NCBI GenBank assembly: GCA_028280665.1
Contig: JANQLJ010000032.1
Coordinates: 1 to 49,981, forward strand
Reading direction: 5' to 3'
Length of the DNA stretch: 49,981 bases
DNA from: Alphaproteobacteria bacterium
Lineage (GTDB): Bacteria; Pseudomonadota; Alphaproteobacteria; JAJFIK01
Part shown: piece by piece, positions 29,216 to 38,333 of the stretch
Position numbering within the stretch: position 1 is the stretch's first letter
Layout: each line of letters starts with the position of its first letter
Notes under the pieces: generated by a model
Database searches by the model: none
What the model was told of the DNA's origin: nothing
The model's input: the letters and a program-made list of their open reading frames with translations, nothing else
Program-made: the position numbers and the translations under genes

Positions 29216-29773
29216 ATGGCCCTCTTTCCATCGCTGCCGGACATCCCGCACCTTGCGGATGTTTTCACGCGCTTTCCCAAAGGCCTCGCCCCCTTGCTGG
29301 CGCTCCATGATGCGTTGTTGCGCGAGGACGGCGAGTTAACAGTGGCGGAGCGCGAACTGATTGCGGCGTTCGTGTCGGGGCTCAACCAGTGCAAGTTCTG
29401 CGCGGCGAGCCATGATCTCATTGCCCGCTCCTATGGCGTCAAGGAAGAGCAATTGGTAGCGCTTCATGAAGACCTTGAGAGCGCCGGTGTTGACCCCAAG
29501 CTCAAGCCGCTCCTGGCTTACGTCAAAAAACTCACCGAGGTTCCCGTCAAGCTCGTCTCGGCCGACGCACAAGCCGTCTTCAAGGCAGGCTGGTCCGAAG
29601 AGGCACTTTACGATGCGGTGGCGATCTGTGCGCTCTTTAACTTCATGAACCGGATTGTCGAAGGGACCGGTGTTATTCCGGGCCAGGAGTATTTCAATGT
29701 GACCGACGAGGCCCTCGCAAGCCGCGACAAATACACCTATGTGGAATGGGCTAAGGGGCGGGGGCTGATCTAG
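29216..29773 (+). CDS. AhpD-like / carboxymuconolactone decarboxylase family peroxidase-related protein
   Basis: LTVAERELIAAFVSGLNQCKFCAASHDLIARSYGV (CxxC...H) and NFMNRIVEGTGV. Confidence 0.9.
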   Translation: MALFPSLPDIPHLADVFTRFPKGLAPLLALHDALLREDGELTVAERELIAAFVSGLNQCKFCAASHDLIARSYGVKEEQLVALHEDLESAGVDPKLKPLLAYVKKLTEVPVKLVSADAQAVFKAGWSEEALYDAVAICALFNFMNRIVEGTGVIPGQEYFNVTDEALASRDKYTYVEWAKGRGLI

Positions 29774-29786
29774 TTAAGGGGCTCGT

Positions 29787-31070
29787 CTAAGCAAACCCAA
29801 CCTCCCGCGCCCAGGCGGCGGTGACCTCCACCATGGCGCGCGTAAGGGTGCCCAGGTCGTCTTTTTCGATCACATAAGGCGGGGTCGTATAGATGATATC
29901 GCGGAAGGGCCGCACCCAGACGCCGGCCTCGACAAAGCGGCGCTTCAAGTCATCAAGCGCGCGCATTTCCTCCACCTGGATCACGCCGATGGCGCCGCGG
30001 ACCCGCACATCCTGAACGCCCGGTATGTCGCGCGCGGGGGCGAGGCCGCCGCGCAATCCCGCTTCGATGGCGCGCACCTGGTCGAGCCGCGGCTCATCTT
30101 CAAAGAGATCGAGCGAGGCGTTCGCCGCCGCGCAGGCAAGCGCGTTCCCCATATAGGTGGGTCCATGCATCAGCGCGTCTTCAGGATCGTCTGTGTAGAA
30201 CGCATCGAACACATGTTCGCAGGCGATGGTCGCGGCAAGGGGCAAGGTGCCGCCGGTAAGCGCTTTCGACAGCGTCACAATATCGGGGACAACGCCCGCC
30301 GCCTCGCAAGCGAACATGTGGCCGAGCCGGCCGAGCCCTACGAAGATTTCATCGGCGATGAGCAGCACTCCATGGCTGTCGCAAGCCTCGCGGATGCGGC
30401 GCAGGGTTTCCACATCGTGAAACACCATGCCGCCTGCGCCCTGGACCAGCGGCTCGGTCACCACCGCGGCGATGTTGCGTCCGTGTATCTCAAGCGCTTT
30501 CTCGAAAGCCGCGCATTTCTCGCCGTCCGTGGGCAAATCGACGACGATCTGTTTGGGGAGAACGCCGGTGAAGAGCGAATGCATGCCTTCTTCCGGATCG
30601 CACACGGACATGGTCATGAAGGTGTCGCCGTGATAGCCGCCGGTGAAGGACAGGAACCTTGTGCGCCGCTCGCCCTTGTTGAGCCAGTACTGCACTGCCA
30701 TCTTCATGGCGATTTCCACCGAAACCGATCCGGATTCGGAATAAAAAACGCGGGAAAGATCGCCGGGCAAAAGCGCGGCAAGGCGCTCGCCAAGCCGATA
30801 GGCTTGTTTATGGGCGAGCCCGCCCAGCATCACATGAGGCAGGTCTTCAAGCTGCGCCTTTACCGCCGCTTCAATATGCGGATGGCAGTAGCCATGCACC
30901 GCGGTCCACCAGCTCGATATGCCGTCGATCAGCTCGCGCCCGTCCGCGAGGGTCAGCCGCACGCCTTCGGCGTGGGTCACGGGAAGCGGCGCGGGCACGG
31001 TCTTCATCTGGGTGTAAGGAAGCCAGATGTGGCGGAGCCCGCCGGCGAGCCATGGAGGGCCGTCCGTCAT
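29787..31070 (-). CDS. bioA: Adenosylmethionine-8-amino-7-oxononanoate aminotransferase
   Basis: [111 protein letters not shown]. Confidence 0.97.
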   Translation of the reverse strand: MTDGPPWLAGGLRHIWLPYTQMKTVPAPLPVTHAEGVRLTLADGRELIDGISSWWTAVHGYCHPHIEAAVKAQLEDLPHVMLGGLAHKQAYRLGERLAALLPGDLSRVFYSESGSVSVEIAMKMAVQYWLNKGERRTRFLSFTGGYHGDTFMTMSVCDPEEGMHSLFTGVLPKQIVVDLPTDGEKCAAFEKALEIHGRNIAAVVTEPLVQGAGGMVFHDVETLRRIREACDSHGVLLIADEIFVGLGRLGHMFACEAAGVVPDIVTLSKALTGGTLPLAATIACEHVFDAFYTDDPEDALMHGPTYMGNALACAAANASLDLFEDEPRLDQVRAIEAGLRGGLAPARDIPGVQDVRVRGAIGVIQVEEMRALDDLKRRFVEAGVWVRPFRDIIYTTPPYVIEKDDLGTLTRAMVEVTAAWAREVGFA

Positions 31071-32071
31071 TCTGCCGCTTGGCTTTGCCTTTGCGTGGGT
31101 GCCATGGGCTTGATGCCGAGCCGCGCGAACAGCCCTTCATCGTGTTCTTGCCCAGGATTGGCGGTGGTGAGCAGCTTGTCGCCCACGAAAATCGAGTTGG
31201 CCCCGGCAAGGAAGCAAAGCGCTTGCGTCTCGTCGCTCATGTTCTCGCGCCCCGCCGAAAGCCGCACCACGGATTGGGGCATCATCAGCCGCGCCACCGC
31301 GATCATGCGGACAAAATCGAGCGGGTCGGGCGCTTCGGGCCGGCCCAGCGGCGTGCCGGTGGTGGGCATCAGTGCGTTGATGGGAACGCTTTCGGGATGC
31401 GCGGGCAGGTTCGCGAGCGCGAGCAGGAAGCCTGCGCGGTCGCCCTCTTCCTCGCCCATGCCGACGATGCCGCCGCAGCACACGTTGATCCCGGCATTGC
31501 GCACCCGCTCAAGCGTGTCGAGCCGGTCCTGAAACGTCCGTGTAGTGATGACTTTGTCGTAGTACTCAGGCGAGGTGTCGATGTTGTGGTTGTAGTAATC
31601 GAGGCCTGCGTCGGCGAGTGCGGCGGTTTGCTCGTCGGTCAGCATGCCCAAGGTCATGCAGGTCTCGAGCCCCAGGGCTTTGACCTCGCGCACCATGTGG
31701 GTAAGGGCGGGGATATCGCGGTCCTTGGGCTCGCGCCAGGCGGCCCCCATGCAAAAGCGCGAAGCGCCCCCTTCCTTGGCGGCACGGGCGCTGGCCACAA
31801 CCTCATCCACCTCCATCAGCTTGGTGGCCTTAAGTCCGGTGTCGAACTTGGCCGACTGATTGCAATAGCCGCAATCTTCTGGGCAGCCGCCGGTCTTGAT
31901 GGAAAGAAGCTGGGAGAATTGCACTTCGTTGGCGTCGAAATGGCGCCGGTGGACGGTCTGGGCCGCGAAAATGAGGTCCGCGAACGGCGCGTCAAAAAGC
32001 GCCTCGACCTCGCCGCGGGTCCAGTCATGGCGCACGGTGCCTTTGAGGATTGTGCTGGAAATCGGGGGCAT
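31067..32071 (-). CDS. bioB: Biotin synthase
   Basis: Radical [56 protein letters not shown]; overlaps bioA start (ATGA-type). Confidence 0.98.
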   Translation of the reverse strand: MPPISSTILKGTVRHDWTRGEVEALFDAPFADLIFAAQTVHRRHFDANEVQFSQLLSIKTGGCPEDCGYCNQSAKFDTGLKATKLMEVDEVVASARAAKEGGASRFCMGAAWREPKDRDIPALTHMVREVKALGLETCMTLGMLTDEQTAALADAGLDYYNHNIDTSPEYYDKVITTRTFQDRLDTLERVRNAGINVCCGGIVGMGEEEGDRAGFLLALANLPAHPESVPINALMPTTGTPLGRPEAPDPLDFVRMIAVARLMMPQSVVRLSAGRENMSDETQALCFLAGANSIFVGDKLLTTANPGQEHDEGLFARLGIKPMAPTQRQSQAAE

Positions 32072-32129
32072 GGGAGAAGACCTGAATTGCTGAACTTAGC
32101 TTCGCGAGTGTCTGCGGCACGGGCGCACG

Positions 32130-32160
32130 GGTCAAGGCCCAGCGGCCCCAAGCCTTGACC
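32130..32160. promoter_or_regulatory. Inverted repeat GGTCAAGGC-N13-GCCTTGACC in the bioB/S9 divergent control region
   Basis: Perfect 9-bp arms at 32130-32138 and 32152-32160. Confidence 0.5.
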
Positions 32161-32265
32161 TTCGCCGCACAGCATTAGATGTTGGGGGGCTAGGAAGCGC
32201 CCGGGAAGCGGAAGGCCTGGGCGCCCAATGGGGCCCACAGACAGGATTGTTGGGGGAGGTTTGTT

Positions 32266-34257
32266 ATGGCTCGTCTATCCGCCCGCCTTTTGGCGGGGCT
32301 TATTCTTATTTTGGTATCCTTTACGGGCACGGCAATGGCGCAGACACCGCCGCCGGCCTCCGCCTTTCTTTGGGAGATGCGCAATGTGCAAATCTCGCCG
32401 GATGGGCAGTACATATCGATGATTCAGCCTTTTCAGGGACGGACGGCGCTGGTCGTCTACCCTTACAGCGGCGGAGAACCGGTAGTCATCGAGGGCGGTC
32501 AGCGCACCGAAGGCGAAAACCTGGAAGTCACTAGCCACTTCTGGTCCGGCGACCGGATTGTGGTGACCGTGAACTGGAACGACCACTACCAATCGCGACG
32601 TGCAAACTTCCGCCTTGAACAAACGCGGCTATTGTCGGTTCGTCCCGATGGCCGCGACGTTCAGGTCCTCTTTGAATCGCGGCAAGACGATGTCAACGAT
32701 ATCGCCATTGAAAGCAACATCGTCGATAGATTGTCAGACGACGATGAGCATATTCTCGTTTCCCTTTTTGAAGTGGTTGAGAATGTCGGCTTTCAGACTG
32801 TCGCAAGGGTGAATATCAATACGGGCCGGCACGTCCGCATCGCGCAAGGGACAGCAGATACGACCGAGTGGGCAACAGATACTGACGGAAACGTCGTTGC
32901 CCGAACGGACAATGTGGATGGTCAGTTGCGGTTGCTTGTGCGGGAGCCTGGATCTCTCAACTGGCGCAGAATTTTGACCGATGAATGGTTCGATGAAGAA
33001 GGTGAAGGCTGGCTCTACCCCATAACGGTGCTTGATGACGGCAACTCGCTTTATATTGAATCCAATCACGAAGGCCGTATTGGAATCTACAAGTACGATC
33101 TGGAAAGCGGCGGGATGGAGCGCATCTTCCTGCACGATTGGGTCGATGCGGGCAACCTTTTGTACGCCGCCGAGGACGACAAGCTGATCGGTGTTAGCTA
33201 CACGGTACATACGCCGCGGGTTCATTATTTCGATGAAGAAGCGGAGGCGGATATTCGCCGTTACGCAAACTATATCTTGGGAAGTGACGCCTATCTGGAT
33301 GCGGATGATCGTGAGATCAGTGCCGTTGTCGGCATGAATTCAGAGAACGACGATGAGACTCGTAGAATCCTTGTGACCTACGGTCCCGGCGATCCGCCGG
33401 TCTATTATCTGATGGACGACGAGGAGCGGTCGATCAATGAACTTGGGCAGTCATACCCTCAACTGAGCCCGGACAATTTGGCCGCCATCAGCGTGGTCAC
33501 CTATACGGCGCGTGACGGGAGGGAAATCCCGAGCTATCTCGCGCTTCCGCCTGGCTATCGGCCCGAAGACGGCCCCGTTCCCTTTGTGCTTTGGCCGCAT
33601 GGCGGACCGAATGCGCGTGATGACGCAACCTTCGATGTCCTCCGCCAATTCCTGGCTACGCGCGGTTATGCGGTGTTTGCGCCTCAATTCCGGGGATCCC
33701 GGGGGTTTGGGCAAGAGTTCATGCGCGCCGGGTTTGAGGAATGGGGCGAGGCCATGCAGGACGACCTCACGGACGCCACCCAATTCATGATCGACAGTGA
33801 CATCGCCGACCCCCGCCGCATGTGCTTCTTCGGCTGGAGTTACTCCGCATACGCCGCGCTTTATGCGGCCGTGGATACGCCCGACCTTTACAATTGCGCG
33901 ATTGGGGTCAATGGCGTTTACGACCTGCCACGCATGATGGGCGATCTCACAACTAGCCGTGCTTGGCGCGCGCTGGATTTCTGGGAAGGCTCCATGGGTG
34001 ACGAATGGGATCAGCTGGCTCACGTATCTCCCAACCGGCGGGTGGATGAGATACGAATTCCGGTCCTTGTCATTGCCAGTAAGGAAGATGCAACCGTGCC
34101 GTACGAGGAAACCACACGCCTTCTTCAGTCACTGCGTCAAGCCGGCGTTCCGGCCGAGCAGCGCATTTTTGACTATGGCAATCACTCCATGGACTACCGG
34201 CCCAACATGGAGGAGACATTCTTGCTCATCGAGCAGTTCCTGGACCGGCACATGTAG
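32266..34257 (+). CDS. S9 family (prolyl oligopeptidase-like) peptidase, exported; paralogue 1
   Basis: Signal peptide ending AMAQ; WPHGGPNARDD, FFGWSYSAYAALYA (Ser), IASKEDATVPYEET (Asp), YGNHSMDYRP (His). Confidence 0.92.
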   Translation: MARLSARLLAGLILILVSFTGTAMAQTPPPASAFLWEMRNVQISPDGQYISMIQPFQGRTALVVYPYSGGEPVVIEGGQRTEGENLEVTSHFWSGDRIVVTVNWNDHYQSRRANFRLEQTRLLSVRPDGRDVQVLFESRQDDVNDIAIESNIVDRLSDDDEHILVSLFEVVENVGFQTVARVNINTGRHVRIAQGTADTTEWATDTDGNVVARTDNVDGQLRLLVREPGSLNWRRILTDEWFDEEGEGWLYPITVLDDGNSLYIESNHEGRIGIYKYDLESGGMERIFLHDWVDAGNLLYAAEDDKLIGVSYTVHTPRVHYFDEEAEADIRRYANYILGSDAYLDADDREISAVVGMNSENDDETRRILVTYGPGDPPVYYLMDDEERSINELGQSYPQLSPDNLAAISVVTYTARDGREIPSYLALPPGYRPEDGPVPFVLWPHGGPNARDDATFDVLRQFLATRGYAVFAPQFRGSRGFGQEFMRAGFEEWGEAMQDDLTDATQFMIDSDIADPRRMCFFGWSYSAYAALYAAVDTPDLYNCAIGVNGVYDLPRMMGDLTTSRAWRALDFWEGSMGDEWDQLAHVSPNRRVDEIRIPVLVIASKEDATVPYEETTRLLQSLRQAGVPAEQRIFDYGNHSMDYRPNMEETFLLIEQFLDRHM

Positions 34258-34280
34258 CGCTTGAACATCTGTGTGAAAGC

Positions 34281-34316
34281 GCCCCGCCTGCGGTTTCGCG
34301 GGCGGGGCTTCTTTTT
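34281..34316 (+). terminator. Rho-independent terminator between the S9 genes
   Basis: GCCCCGCCTGCG-gttt-CGCGGGCGGGGC (12-bp stem with one wobble) followed by TTCTTTTT. Confidence 0.88.
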
Positions 34317-34335
34317 CGCGGTATAGTTGCTTCCC

Positions 34336-34379
34336 GCCCCCAAGGTCCCGTATGCTCGGGTACCGGGTAAGTTGGGGGC
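34336..34379 (+). promoter_or_regulatory. Leader hairpin overlapping the Shine-Dalgarno of S9 paralogue 2
   Basis: GCCCCCAA (34336-34343) complementary to TTGGGGGC (34372-34379), with inner GGTCCCG/CGGG(t)ACC pairing; ATG at 34386. Confidence 0.45.
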
Positions 34380-34385
34380 ACGGAG

Positions 34386-36329
34386 ATGTTCAAGCCGATG
34401 AAATCGGGGCTCATCGGGGCGCTGATCGCCGCATTCATTTTTGTCTTTTCTTTCAGCTCGGCCGCTGCCGAAGGCCCGCCTGCGCGAAACTTCATACCGG
34501 AGTTTTCCGGCGTCATCCTCTCGCCCGACGGCGAACGGGTCGCAACCATTCGCCCCCACAACAATCGCAATGCCATTGTGATTTACCGTTTTGACGACCC
34601 GCCGGGGGAAGGCGGCGAACACACCTTAATTGTTCCTTCGGGTGAAGGTGTGGACATTATTGCCTATGTGTGGGCGGGCCCCCGGCGGCTCTTCGTCGTT
34701 GCCGGGTTCGCGCATCAGAACGTCAATAATTTCAGGCAGGTTGACTGGACGGCATTCGGGACGCATTTCATGTCGCTCGATATCTCCACCGGCAGGCTTG
34801 TTTTCTTCCGGGGGCTGCGGAATGGCGCGTCGCTGATCGACCCGCTGCCCGACGACCCCGAGCACATCATGATACAAGAACCCTCTGGCGCCTTTCTGCG
34901 GCCGGCACTGCTTGATATCACCGATGGGTCAAAAGACTATCTTGAGCGCGGCCGCGCCGAATGGGGGCGGTTCGCATTAGACCGCCGCAACCGCCCGCGT
35001 GCCCTCATTACGCAAAATGTGATTGAGCAGGTCACCCGTATTTTCTGGAGGCGGGCGGACGGCGTGAGCTGGCGTGAAGCCCATCGGCTTCCCCTGTTAC
35101 GGGGCGGCAGTGCCGAGGCGATTGGCATATTGGAACATGATGATGGGGAGTATCTCTATTTCATGTCCAACATGGACCGCCGCAATGCGGTCTATCGCTA
35201 CAGGCTTGAAAGCCAAGGCGAGGCGGAACTCGTTTACATGCATGACCGGCATGATGTTTTCGATCTTACTTACAATCCGCAAAGCGGTGCGCGCTACTAT
35301 GTGGAATACATCGGAGACGTTTACCAGCGCCACTATTTCCGCCGGCGGTCGCAGCAATTGGACGAGGCACTTAACGAGTATCTGCCAGGCGATTATGCCT
35401 ACGCCATGAGCAGTGCCAACGACCGCTATGTTGTGCAATCGTTTTCCCCTGGCCGGCCGTCGCAGGTTCACCTCTACGATGCGAATACAGGTGCGCTCAC
35501 ATATTTCGCTCCGCGGTATATTGGCCTGGAAGAAGGTGCGCTCGCCAATATCAGCAAGTTTGACTACACCGCGCGCGACGGCCTTGAGATCCCTGGCTAT
35601 CTGGCCGTACCCCAGGGTATGGAGGAGGGGCCGCAGCCTGTGCTGGTGTGGCCTCATGGCGGCCCCTTTGCGCGCGATACCATGATGTTCGACCCTATCC
35701 GCCAGTATCTTGCGTCGAATGGGGTTTTGGTTTTCTCACCCAATTTTCGCGGATCGACAGGATACGGGAACGCCTTTGTGACGGCAGGACGCGGGCAATG
35801 GGGTCTTGCCATGCAGACTGATGTAATCGACGGTGTTCAGGCTCTTATCGATCAAGGGATTGCCGATCCCGACCGGATTTGCATTGGCGGCTGGTCGTAT
35901 GGCGCTTATGTCGCGCTCTATGCGGCGGTTGAAACGCCGGATCTTTTTAGATGTGCGATCGGCGTCAACGGCGTTTATGACGTGGAATCCTATCGCGATG
36001 ACCTCGGCTCCATTGATGCTTTTGGCATTCCTGATTTCCATCGGGAAGAACGCTGGGGCGAGGCTGCCAATGACCGGGCGCGGCTTCGCCGTCTCTCTCC
36101 CACTCACCGTGCGGACGAGATTACCATTCCGGTCTTGATCATCGCCTCTGCGGAAGACCCCATTGTCGACATCTCTCATGCGGAAGACCTCATAGACGCC
36201 TTACATGAGGCGGGGCGCACGCCGCAAACGCTTCTCATTGAGGAAGGAGATCACAGCATGAATTATGGCGAATCGTTCGTGCAGACCTTCGAGACCATGG
36301 GGGCGTTCGTCAGGGAACATTTGCACTAG
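34386..36329 (+). CDS. S9 family (prolyl oligopeptidase-like) peptidase, exported; paralogue 2
   Basis: Signal peptide ending SAAAEG; WPHGGPFARDT, IGGWSYGAYVALYA, IASAEDPIVDISHAED, EEGDHSMNYGES; clear paralogue of the upstream gene. Confidence 0.92.
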   Translation: MFKPMKSGLIGALIAAFIFVFSFSSAAAEGPPARNFIPEFSGVILSPDGERVATIRPHNNRNAIVIYRFDDPPGEGGEHTLIVPSGEGVDIIAYVWAGPRRLFVVAGFAHQNVNNFRQVDWTAFGTHFMSLDISTGRLVFFRGLRNGASLIDPLPDDPEHIMIQEPSGAFLRPALLDITDGSKDYLERGRAEWGRFALDRRNRPRALITQNVIEQVTRIFWRRADGVSWREAHRLPLLRGGSAEAIGILEHDDGEYLYFMSNMDRRNAVYRYRLESQGEAELVYMHDRHDVFDLTYNPQSGARYYVEYIGDVYQRHYFRRRSQQLDEALNEYLPGDYAYAMSSANDRYVVQSFSPGRPSQVHLYDANTGALTYFAPRYIGLEEGALANISKFDYTARDGLEIPGYLAVPQGMEEGPQPVLVWPHGGPFARDTMMFDPIRQYLASNGVLVFSPNFRGSTGYGNAFVTAGRGQWGLAMQTDVIDGVQALIDQGIADPDRICIGGWSYGAYVALYAAVETPDLFRCAIGVNGVYDVESYRDDLGSIDAFGIPDFHREERWGEAANDRARLRRLSPTHRADEITIPVLIIASAEDPIVDISHAEDLIDALHEAGRTPQTLLIEEGDHSMNYGESFVQTFETMGAFVREHLH

Positions 36330-36375
36330 GCGATAAGTCTTGGCCTGGCGGGCCCCCTCGGCTAAAACCTCCCTC

Positions 36376-37542
36376 ATGGCTGAAACCCCCGTGGCATTTG
36401 CTGCAAATAAGCTCGCCGAGCTCGACGCGCGCAGGCAAAGGCGGCAACTTTTTGAGACCGACCGGCAAACATCCGTCTATGTGCGGCGGGGTGGCCGCGA
36501 GCTTATCTCGTTTTGCTGCAACGATTACCTCAATCTCTCCGCGCACGCCTGCGTCAAAGAAGCGGCCAAGGCCGCCATCGACCGCTATGGGGCGGGCGCA
36601 GGCGCCTCGCGGCTTGTCACCGGCGATCATCCGCTGTTGCGCGCCCTTGAGCGCGCCCTTGCCGCCTTCAAAGGAACCGAAGACGCGGTGGTGTTCGGCT
36701 CGGGCTATCTCGCCAATGTTGGGATCATCCCGGTGTTCGCGGGCCCCGGTGATCTTATCCTTGCCGATGAGCTGAGCCACGCCTGCCTTCACGCAGGCGC
36801 GCAGCTTTCGGGCGCAACGCTCATTCGCTTTGCCCACAATGATATGGGGGCGGCCAAGCGGCACCTTGCGGCGCATCGCGCCCGTCATCGCCATTGCCTC
36901 ATTGTGACGGACGGGGTCTTCAGCATGGACGGCGATCTGGCGCCGTTGCCGGAGCTTGCACGCCTTGCGGGCGCGCACGATGCCTGGCTCATGACCGACG
37001 ATGCCCACGGCCTTGGCGTCATTGGCAGGGGACGCGGATCAAGACATGCATTCACGCCGCCGCCGCCCATACCTTTGCAGATGGGCACGCTTTCCAAGGC
37101 GCTTGGCTCTTACGGGGGGTATCTTTGCGGCGATAAGGCGGTGTGTGATCTCATCAAGACACGCGCCCGGTCTTTGGTTTACTCAACGGGTCTTCCGCCT
37201 GCTTCCACCGCTGCAGCCCTGGAAGCGCTCAAGATCGTGGAAGAAGAACCCGCGCGCGCCGCCGCGCCGCTTGAAAAGGCGCGGGCGTTCTGCGCCGGCG
37301 CCGGGCTTGCGCGCCCCGAAAGTCCTATTGTGCCGCTCATCCTCGGTAAGGAAGATGCCGCCCTGGCTGCCTCCGCCGCTCTTGAGGATAAAGGCTTTCT
37401 CGTCACTGCCATTCGCCCGCCCACAGTGCCCAAGGGCACCGCGCGCTTGCGCTTTACCTTTACTGCAGAACATAAAGATAGCGATGTGGAACTGCTCGCC
37501 AGTGAAGTCCGTAAGCTGACGATCCCGGCGGCGGCAGAGTAG
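36376..37542 (+). CDS. bioF: 8-amino-7-oxononanoate synthase
   Basis: FCCNDYLNLSAHACVKEAAKAAIDRYGAGAGASRLVTGDHPLLRALE; DDAHGLGVIGRGRGS; MGTLSKALGSYGGYLCG. Confidence 0.95.
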   Translation: MAETPVAFAANKLAELDARRQRRQLFETDRQTSVYVRRGGRELISFCCNDYLNLSAHACVKEAAKAAIDRYGAGAGASRLVTGDHPLLRALERALAAFKGTEDAVVFGSGYLANVGIIPVFAGPGDLILADELSHACLHAGAQLSGATLIRFAHNDMGAAKRHLAAHRARHRHCLIVTDGVFSMDGDLAPLPELARLAGAHDAWLMTDDAHGLGVIGRGRGSRHAFTPPPPIPLQMGTLSKALGSYGGYLCGDKAVCDLIKTRARSLVYSTGLPPASTAAALEALKIVEEEPARAAAPLEKARAFCAGAGLARPESPIVPLILGKEDAALAASAALEDKGFLVTAIRPPTVPKGTARLRFTFTAEHKDSDVELLASEVRKLTIPAAAE

Positions 37543-37546
37543 GCCG

Positions 37547-38263
37547 GTGGGGCAAGGGCTCTTTGTTACTTCATCGGGAACCGAGATCGGCAAGACCTTT
37601 GTCACTGCGGCGCTTGCCTCGCAACTCCGTGAAGCAGGTAAAACCGTTGCGGTGTTCAAACCCCTCTTGAGCGGTTTTGATGAAGCGGATCCGGGCACCT
37701 CGGATCCGGGCACCTCGGATACGGGCGTCCTCTTACGCGCGCTTGGGAAAGAAATCACCCAAGACGCCATCGCGGCGATGACACCCTGGCGTTTTCAGGC
37801 GGCGCTTTCCCCCGATATGGCCGCCGCCCGCGAGGGCCGTGAGATCGATTTCGGTGAGGTTACTGCCTTTACCGCGAAGGCCTTTGAGAGAGAAGAGGAT
37901 TGGGTGCTGATGGAAGGGGTCGGCGGCCTCATGGCGCCCATCGGCCAGGCCCATACGGTTGTGGATTGGATCGAGGCGGCAAATGTGCCCGCGCTTCTGG
38001 TGGTGGGCGGCTATCTCGGCACCATCTCGCATACGCTTACCGCCGCCGCCGCACTGGCCGCGCGGGGCATTCCCCTTGTGGGTATTGTGATCTCGGCCAC
38101 GGGCGCGCTGCCCGTCCCGGCGGAAGAAACGGCCCAGACGATTTCGCGCTTTCTGCCGGGGGTCACTATTACCATTGTGCCCGATCTCGGCGCCGCGCCG
38201 GACGCTTGGGCGGGGGCACCCGATCTTCTGGGTGCGCTTGAAGCGGCGCACACTCCCGCCTGA
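37547..38263 (+). CDS. bioD: Dethiobiotin synthetase (GTG start)
   Basis: GLFVTSSGTEIGKTFVTAALASQLREAGKTVAVFKPLLSG; WVLMEGVGGLMAPI; GIPLVGIVIS. Confidence 0.93.
   Translation: MGQGLFVTSSGTEIGKTFVTAALASQLREAGKTVAVFKPLLSGFDEADPGTSDPGTSDTGVLLRALGKEITQDAIAAMTPWRFQAALSPDMAAAREGREIDFGEVTAFTAKAFEREEDWVLMEGVGGLMAPIGQAHTVVDWIEAANVPALLVVGGYLGTISHTLTAAAALAARGIPLVGIVISATGALPVPAEETAQTISRFLPGVTITIVPDLGAAPDAWAGAPDLLGALEAAHTPA
37687..37716 (+). repeat. Two perfect 15-bp in-frame tandem copies (GGATCCGGGCACCTC) plus a degenerate third start, inside bioD
   Basis: Read directly; encodes ..ADPGTSDPGTSDTG.. Confidence 0.9.
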
Positions 38264-38333
38264 ATGGCGTCACAAAACTGCTGAATTAGGCCATCATGGT
38301 GCCGCCGCGTATCGCCGAAAAAGGAGGGAAGTC

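Noticed and set aside
32266-36329. Idea that the S9 peptidases supply the missing BioH (pimeloyl-ACP esterase) step
   Set aside because: Both carry clear N-terminal signal sequences and the long beta-propeller-type N-domain of S9 peptidases, so they should be exported; BioH acts in the cytoplasm.
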